Shown piece by piece: positions 17,141 to 20,874 of a stretch of DNA of 20,874 nucleotides; the stretch's first letter is position 1; the number at the start of each line of letters is the position of its first letter. The notes beneath the pieces are model-generated. The model worked only from the letters and a program-made list of their open reading frames with translations. It ran no database searches and was not told the DNA's origin. Source of the stretch: Chara braunii (taxonomy: Eukaryota > Streptophyta > Charophyceae > Charales > Characeae); NCBI GenBank assembly GCA_003427395.1, contig BFEA01000112.1, positions 1,267,623 through 1,288,496 on the forward strand. Reading direction: 5' to 3'. The position numbers and the translations under genes were made by a program.

Positions 17141-17599
17141 CGGCCCACACCACGAAGGCTGGTGCTGGGATACAAAGGCTCGGCTCGGTTCCCAGAACTC
17201 TCCCGCAGTGCGGGCGCCCTACCCGCGAGCTTCTGAACCTGGGTTCCCCCAGCCTCGCCCCAATCGGACGGCTAGCCAACCTCGCGGACTTGATGAATCC
17301 GACTCGGACACCAAGATGCTCCTTATCTCTTGGGTTCTTGCAGTAGAGTTGGTGTGAAGCTGGCGCGAGAGAAGCAGTAGATTCCCGGTCTTCTTTTTTC
17401 CATTTTCCTGTTGTCAGCCAACGGGTGAGTCGCCCGTCACTCCTTAACCGACGGCGGAGCGGAATTTTGTTTATACCTCACATGTCGGCCCTGTTTACCC
17501 TTCGTATTCTCTTGTGTTCCCTTTTTAGCCCCTCTGTCGGCCTTAATTTTAGAATAGCCTCGGAATGAAGCAAGAATCCACCGTTACATCTGGGTGGTT

Positions 17600-18300
17600 T
17601 GTGACGCCCAACCTCACACCCAGCACGACTTCCAGCTTTCGGAGTGGGAGGGGGCCCGAAAGTGCCTAGTAAGGGTGTGCCAAGGATTTTAGGAAAGTGG
17701 GGGTGGAGTCCCAAGTCGAAACTGAGATCTCCGATGCCAAGTTCCAAGGACAAAAATGCAAGTGGCTCTCTGTGGGGCCAGGTCTTGGTCATGGCCTTTC
17801 TCAGCGTCGAGCAGCTAATTTCGTCGGCCTCGTCGCCTGGGGTGGGTTCGCACGTGGTGCACGGATGGGACACAGTGGGTATCTCGTTGTTCAAACACCT
17901 GTCGCCGGCAAGTCTCACAGATTTCCGAATCCAACGTGGATGGCCTCAGTCGAAGGCTGTGTTCTCGGTGCTCAGCTTCGAAGCGGGTCCGTCGAACGAA
18001 TCCCGCAGTTCGGTAAGTGTTGCACTGCTCGCACTCAGAACACAGCCTCCGTGGCCAATAGGGGGCTATGGATTCCCAAGGTACAACCGTAAGATTGTGG
18101 TAAGGGAGAAGGAGATAGAATGGAGGGAAGTTAGTTTCAATGGCGACGAATCTCAGGGTGTTGTAGTAATCGAGGATTCGGGAATTCCGTCCAAGGTCCT
18201 GGTGAAAGTCCCACGCACACAACCGATCATTCTCAATCTGGCAAGTGTATGCCGGGAGCCTCGAATGTGATTGGCGAAAACGTTGTTCGTTCTCCCAATA
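17600..18300 (-). mobile_element. Partial second member of the 2467-bp TIR family
   Basis: The end TGTGACGCCCAACCTCAC starts at 17600. It is followed by a stretch that aligns with the reversed right end of the 12184-14650 element, including GTGTGCCAAGGATTTT and an AACTGA(A/G)ATC(C/T)CC block, and then by gene copy 3 on the minus strand. The other TIR was not found to the right, so the element is truncated, or its distal part is too diverged to recognise. Confidence 0.65.
17815..18283 (-). CDS. Conserved Cys-containing gene family, copy 3
   Basis: The minus-strand frame is open from about 18283 to a stop at 17815. It reads QIENDRLCAWDF, then FVAIETNFPPFYLLL, LTVVPWESIAPYWPRRLC followed by SEC, EAEHREHSLRLRPSTLDSE followed by ICETC, and EQRDTHCVPSVHH. 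All blocks align with copy 1, with mainly third-position differences. It lacks the 53-bp duplication and has no frameshift over this span, so it is the best template for the family. No ATG was found at the 5' end; an upstream exon or a truncation is possible. Cys-x2-Cys occurs twice, suggesting metal binding, but no known finger fits exactly. The sequence continues without a gap into the TIR at 17600. Confidence 0.55.
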
Positions 18301-18483
18301 TTTTCAATACTCGGGGTTCCTCAAACTGGCACGGTCGGTGATCCAGAATGGGATGTCGATATGTGATAAGCCAGGATCCGCTCTCAACGGTTTCCCGTAC
18401 CCCTAAGGGAAAATCCCACGTTGAACTCCGAAGTACGGATTCAAGATAATGGGGGAAAACAGTGCTTCATTTTTCTTCTTTCG

Positions 18484-18490
18484 TTTTATT
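18484..18490. repeat. Possible SINE target-site duplication, left copy
   Basis: TTTTATT adjoins the tail of the SINE and recurs at 18960-18966 at its head. It is short and AT-rich, so chance is possible. Confidence 0.45.
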
Positions 18491-18959
18491 CTTCTTTTTT
18501 TTTTAATTAAAGGCTAATTCTTTAAGCCCAACCAATTCAATTACCTATCAAATCTGGACAGGACGGCCTTTCAGGCCTTCTTTACTGTCATTATAGTATT
18601 ACGGGGAACCCCGTAGCAGCCACATCCGTGCTCAAGCCTCCAACGAGGGAACATGCGGGAGCTGCACCCACCAGCAGGTGCGATACCTGCTACAGCAGGT
18701 GGGCGATACCGGCCAAGGGTCAGCCGGTAGCATCAGGACCAAGCTTCTTCGATGGGCCAGTCACTGTGCCTCCCCTCCGGTCCCCTCCCCCTATGAACAT
18801 CAGCAGTCTCTGCTCAATGCCACTCGGGGGGACCAACAGCATATCTCTAGGTAGCGGGCGCCAAGCTTGCCCAAGAAGGTGCATGAGGTCAATGGGGATT
18901 AAACCCAAGACCTCCTGAATGCCACTTGCGTGCCTTACCAACTGAGCTAGGCCGCTGGA
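18491..18959 (-). mobile_element. tRNA-derived SINE, about 470 bp
   Basis: On the minus strand the head reads GCGGCCTAGCTCAGTTGGTA from about 18955, a clear pol III A box with a D-arm. GGGTTTAATCCCC at about 18897-18909 is a B box with a T-arm stem. The anticodon arm is not canonical, so this is a tRNA-derived head and not a functional tRNA. A body of about 380 bp follows, including a CAGCAGGT palindromic area (18674-18702), and it ends in an A-rich tail (TTAATTAAAAAAAAAAA, about 18509-18493). A 7-bp TTTTATT flanks both ends. Mobilisation would depend on a partner LINE. Confidence 0.85.
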
Positions 18960-19033
18960 TTTTATTGTGTTTAGGAGGGGCAGAATAGAAAATGTAATTC
19001 GGGTCTTGCGTGGCTGGTTAGCGGTCGCGCCAA

Positions 19034-19038
19034 GAAAC
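19034..19038. repeat. 5-bp target-site duplication, left copy
   Basis: GAAAC precedes the left TIR at 19039 and is repeated at 20230-20234. Confidence 0.6.
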
Positions 19039-20229
19039 TTAAACCACCAGTTCACGCCGCCACACTGTCCCTGCTACTGCAGTAAACTGCACCCTGACCT
19101 GGGCCGTTCAGCAGAGGGCCGGTACAGCTTTGGGGCAAAGGACTGGTGGGCCTCGAAAATCTGACCTGCCAGCCCACCAGGTGCAATGGAAGGGCGGGCG
19201 TGAGATGTGAAAACGGCACCTGTTTCCAGACGGCCTTGCAAAAGAGAAAAAGACCGTTACTGAAAGAAAGGAAAAAAAGATAACTGAAAAAAAAAAAACT
19301 GTAAGGCCCGCCACTTGGCGGGTGGAAGATATAAAATGAAAAAAACTTAAAAAAAAGAAGAGAACATGACACCAGTCCTCGCTCGGGCCGTTCAAAATGA
19401 GAATGGATCCTCCGCTAGGACACAGCTAGATACACCAACACACTTTTTGTGTTGATGGAGACAAAACTTGCGCTCAGTGATTTCAGGCGGCCTCCTGCCG
19501 TTAGAGGCGGGAGGAAGGGACAGTACCTCGTCAGTCTTTTTTCGTTTTTCTTACAAATAGTTGGGATAGAAAGACAGAACGAGGCCATGAATGTGGCCAT
19601 GAACTAGAGATAAGTGCACCGCCTTGAGACAAAACTTGCGCTCAGTGATTTCAGGCAGCCCCCTGCCGNATAAAAAAACAGAACGAGGCCATGAATGTGG
19701 CCATGAACTAGAGATAAGTGCACCGCCTTGAGACAAAACTTGCGCTCAGTGATTTCAGGCAGCCTCCTGCCGTGAGAGGAGGGAGGAAGGGACAGTACCT
19801 CGTCACTCTTTTTTTCGTTTTTCTTTCAAATAAATGGGATAAAAAAACAGAGCGAGGCCATGAATGTGGCCATGACCTCCAGATAAGTGCACCGCGTGGC
19901 TAAGAACAACAGGCTGAGATACCAGTCCATGTTTGGTGAGTGCTAGTCCATGATTATCCCCAGGCCCCCTTCCCCCCCTGCCCTTTCCTTCAGCAGCCCC
20001 CCTTTTCCCGGGCCTGCTGGGGCTACCGCAGGAGTGAAAACAACGGAAAAATATAAACGAGATATAAAGCGGGAAAAATTAAAACTGAGTATGGCCTGCT
20101 TTTTGTTCCGTCTACTGGCAGCTGGTCCAGCACTTCAGTTTTCAAAGTGGACGGTACCCGCTCACTTTCAGGCTCGGCAAAATTAATTGTTACGATTTCA
20201 AAACAGGTCTGGGTGAACTGGTGGTTTAA
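19039..20229. mobile_element. 1191-bp TIR element with a tandem-array core
   Basis: The ends are a perfect 17-bp inverted repeat: TTAAACCACCAGTTCAC at 19039-19055 and its reverse complement at 20213-20229. GAAAC flanks both sides as a 5-bp TSD. Alternatively the TTAA is itself the TSD, as in piggyBac or Kolobok families, because it is palindromic and lies at both ends. The interior has no transposase and carries about three units of a 166-168-bp tandem repeat. The superfamily is undecided between these two readings. Confidence 0.75.
19458..19895. repeat. Tandem array, unit 166-168 bp, three copies with an N gap
   Basis: Units start GAGACAAAACTTGCGCTCAG at 19458, 19626 and 19730, and each ends ...AGATAAGTGCACCGC. 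Unit 1 is 168 bp and unit 3 is 166 bp. Unit 2 is only 104 bp and contains the single N at 19669, so about 64 bp is collapsed or missing there. The real copy number may be different. Confidence 0.92.
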
Positions 20230-20425
20230 GAAACAGTTGGGACTTAGCGGGAGTAGGAATTTTGAATTTTTGGGCGCGCGGCGATTTTTGAATTTTGCGC
20301 GTCGCGTAAGCCTGTTCCCCCGCTCTGCATCCCCCCGCCATCTTCCCTTCTTGCTGGGCATCTCCCTCCTGCATGTCTCTTCATCTTCCCTCTAAGTGAA
20401 GTTCAATCCCCTCCTCCTCCTTTCC
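20230..20425. other. Flank of the TIR element, unassigned
   Basis: GC-skewed sequence with CGCG-rich parts and a CT-rich stretch (20320-20430). It may be promoter-like, but nothing specific is seen. Confidence 0.3.
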
Positions 20426-20439
20426 CTACGAACGATTGG

Positions 20440-20695
20440 TTGTCTGATTGGGATGGCTGGGGCAATGTGGTGTCCGCGGGAAGCGCACCCCACTTGAACG
20501 ACCACCCCAATCACGCAGAACATTCGACTCGCCTCCTTCGACCCTTCTGGAACGTCTGCCCTTCTTCTGACCATCTACACCCCGCACTTCGCGCAGCCTC
20601 TCCGCCGTCTTCCGCACGATAAATTCCCGTAATCCCTTCCTCTCACTCTCTTTGATCTCGGCTGCAAGCTGCACAAGATATGCGCGAAGCCCGCG
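20440..20695 (-). CDS. Weak candidate exon, charged helical protein
   Basis: The minus-strand frame after a TGA near 20700 reads GLRAYLVQLAAEIKESERKG, then LREFIVRKTAERLREVRG and a Lys/Arg-rich tail. The regular hydrophobic spacing suggests an amphipathic helix or coiled coil. There is no ATG, so it would have to be an internal exon, and the acceptor side is not convincing. CCAAT-like ATTGG motifs lie at about 20435-20451 in this frame's downstream part. No family is recognised. Confidence 0.25.
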
Positions 20696-20874
20696 GCGTC
20701 AGAAAGGCTCGACGTGCCCCGTGGTGGGCGGAGTGACGGCGGGTGGCAGAGTTAGCGGTAGACTTGGAGTAAGGCAATCGGAGGGACTAAGCAGTGGTGG
20801 AGATCAGACGCCGACAGCAGCAGGGCCTTGTGGCTATGGTTGTCGGTGGTTTGACGGATTGGGGACTGGGCCCG

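Noticed and set aside
17644-18270. 208-codon plus-strand ORF
   Set aside because: It is antisense to gene copy 3, whose minus-strand frame is the one conserved between copies.
18890-18957. Functional tRNA gene on the minus strand
   Set aside because: A and B boxes are good, but the anticodon arm is not canonical and the sequence continues as a SINE body with an A tail.
19458-19895. CRISPR array
   Set aside because: The repeats are about 167 bp and directly adjacent without spacers, in a eukaryotic-type context.

Overview
The window looks like a gene-poor, repeat-dense stretch of eukaryotic nuclear DNA. I see no bacterial operons or ribosome-binding sites, and no intact host gene that I recognise. 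It holds long CA, CT and GA microsatellites, a tRNA-headed SINE with an A-rich tail, a decayed LINE reverse transcriptase and several terminal-inverted-repeat (TIR) elements. The LINE style and non-autonomous DNA elements fit a plant or streptophyte-alga genome (a charophyte is my guess, not shown). Two single-N gaps (5435, 19669) and a remnant of a Tn5/Nextera junction adapter (13433-13453) indicate a short-read assembly.

Layout. 1-530: CA/CT microsatellite, a CCTCC-type minisatellite and a GGGA tract. 783-998: large fold-back palindrome. 1085-1145: tRNA-like box pair. 1161-1631 (-): unrecognised coding-like ORF. 2052-3269: 1.2-kb TIR element with a 10-bp target-site duplication (TSD). 3290-9980: mostly unassigned DNA with microsatellites, small tandem duplications and one weak exon candidate (about 6155-6558, -). 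9985-14850: one LINE on the + strand, split by two nested insertions: a 1204-bp hAT-like element (10855-12058; 8-bp TSD) and a 2467-bp TIR element (12184-14650; 20-bp TSD). 14850-16430: low-information DNA. 16435-16700: two degenerate U6 snRNA-like units (-). 16928-18300: two more copies of the gene carried by the 2467-bp element, one attached to a matching TIR at 17600. 18491-18959 (-): SINE. 19039-20229: 1191-bp TIR element with a perfect 17-bp TIR and a 166-168-bp tandem array. 20230-20874: end region with a weak exon candidate (-).

The most interesting content is an undescribed-looking gene family present three times (13825-14411 +, 16928-17140 +, about 18283-17815 -). The copies differ largely at third codon positions, so they appear to derive from a protein under selection, with conserved VVPW...P.WP..LCS(D/E)C and RLRPST..SE(I/L)C blocks. 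At least two copies sit next to the same TIR (TGTGACGC...CAAC..C), so the gene appears to be mobilised by, or to belong to, a TIR element with an unusually long TSD.
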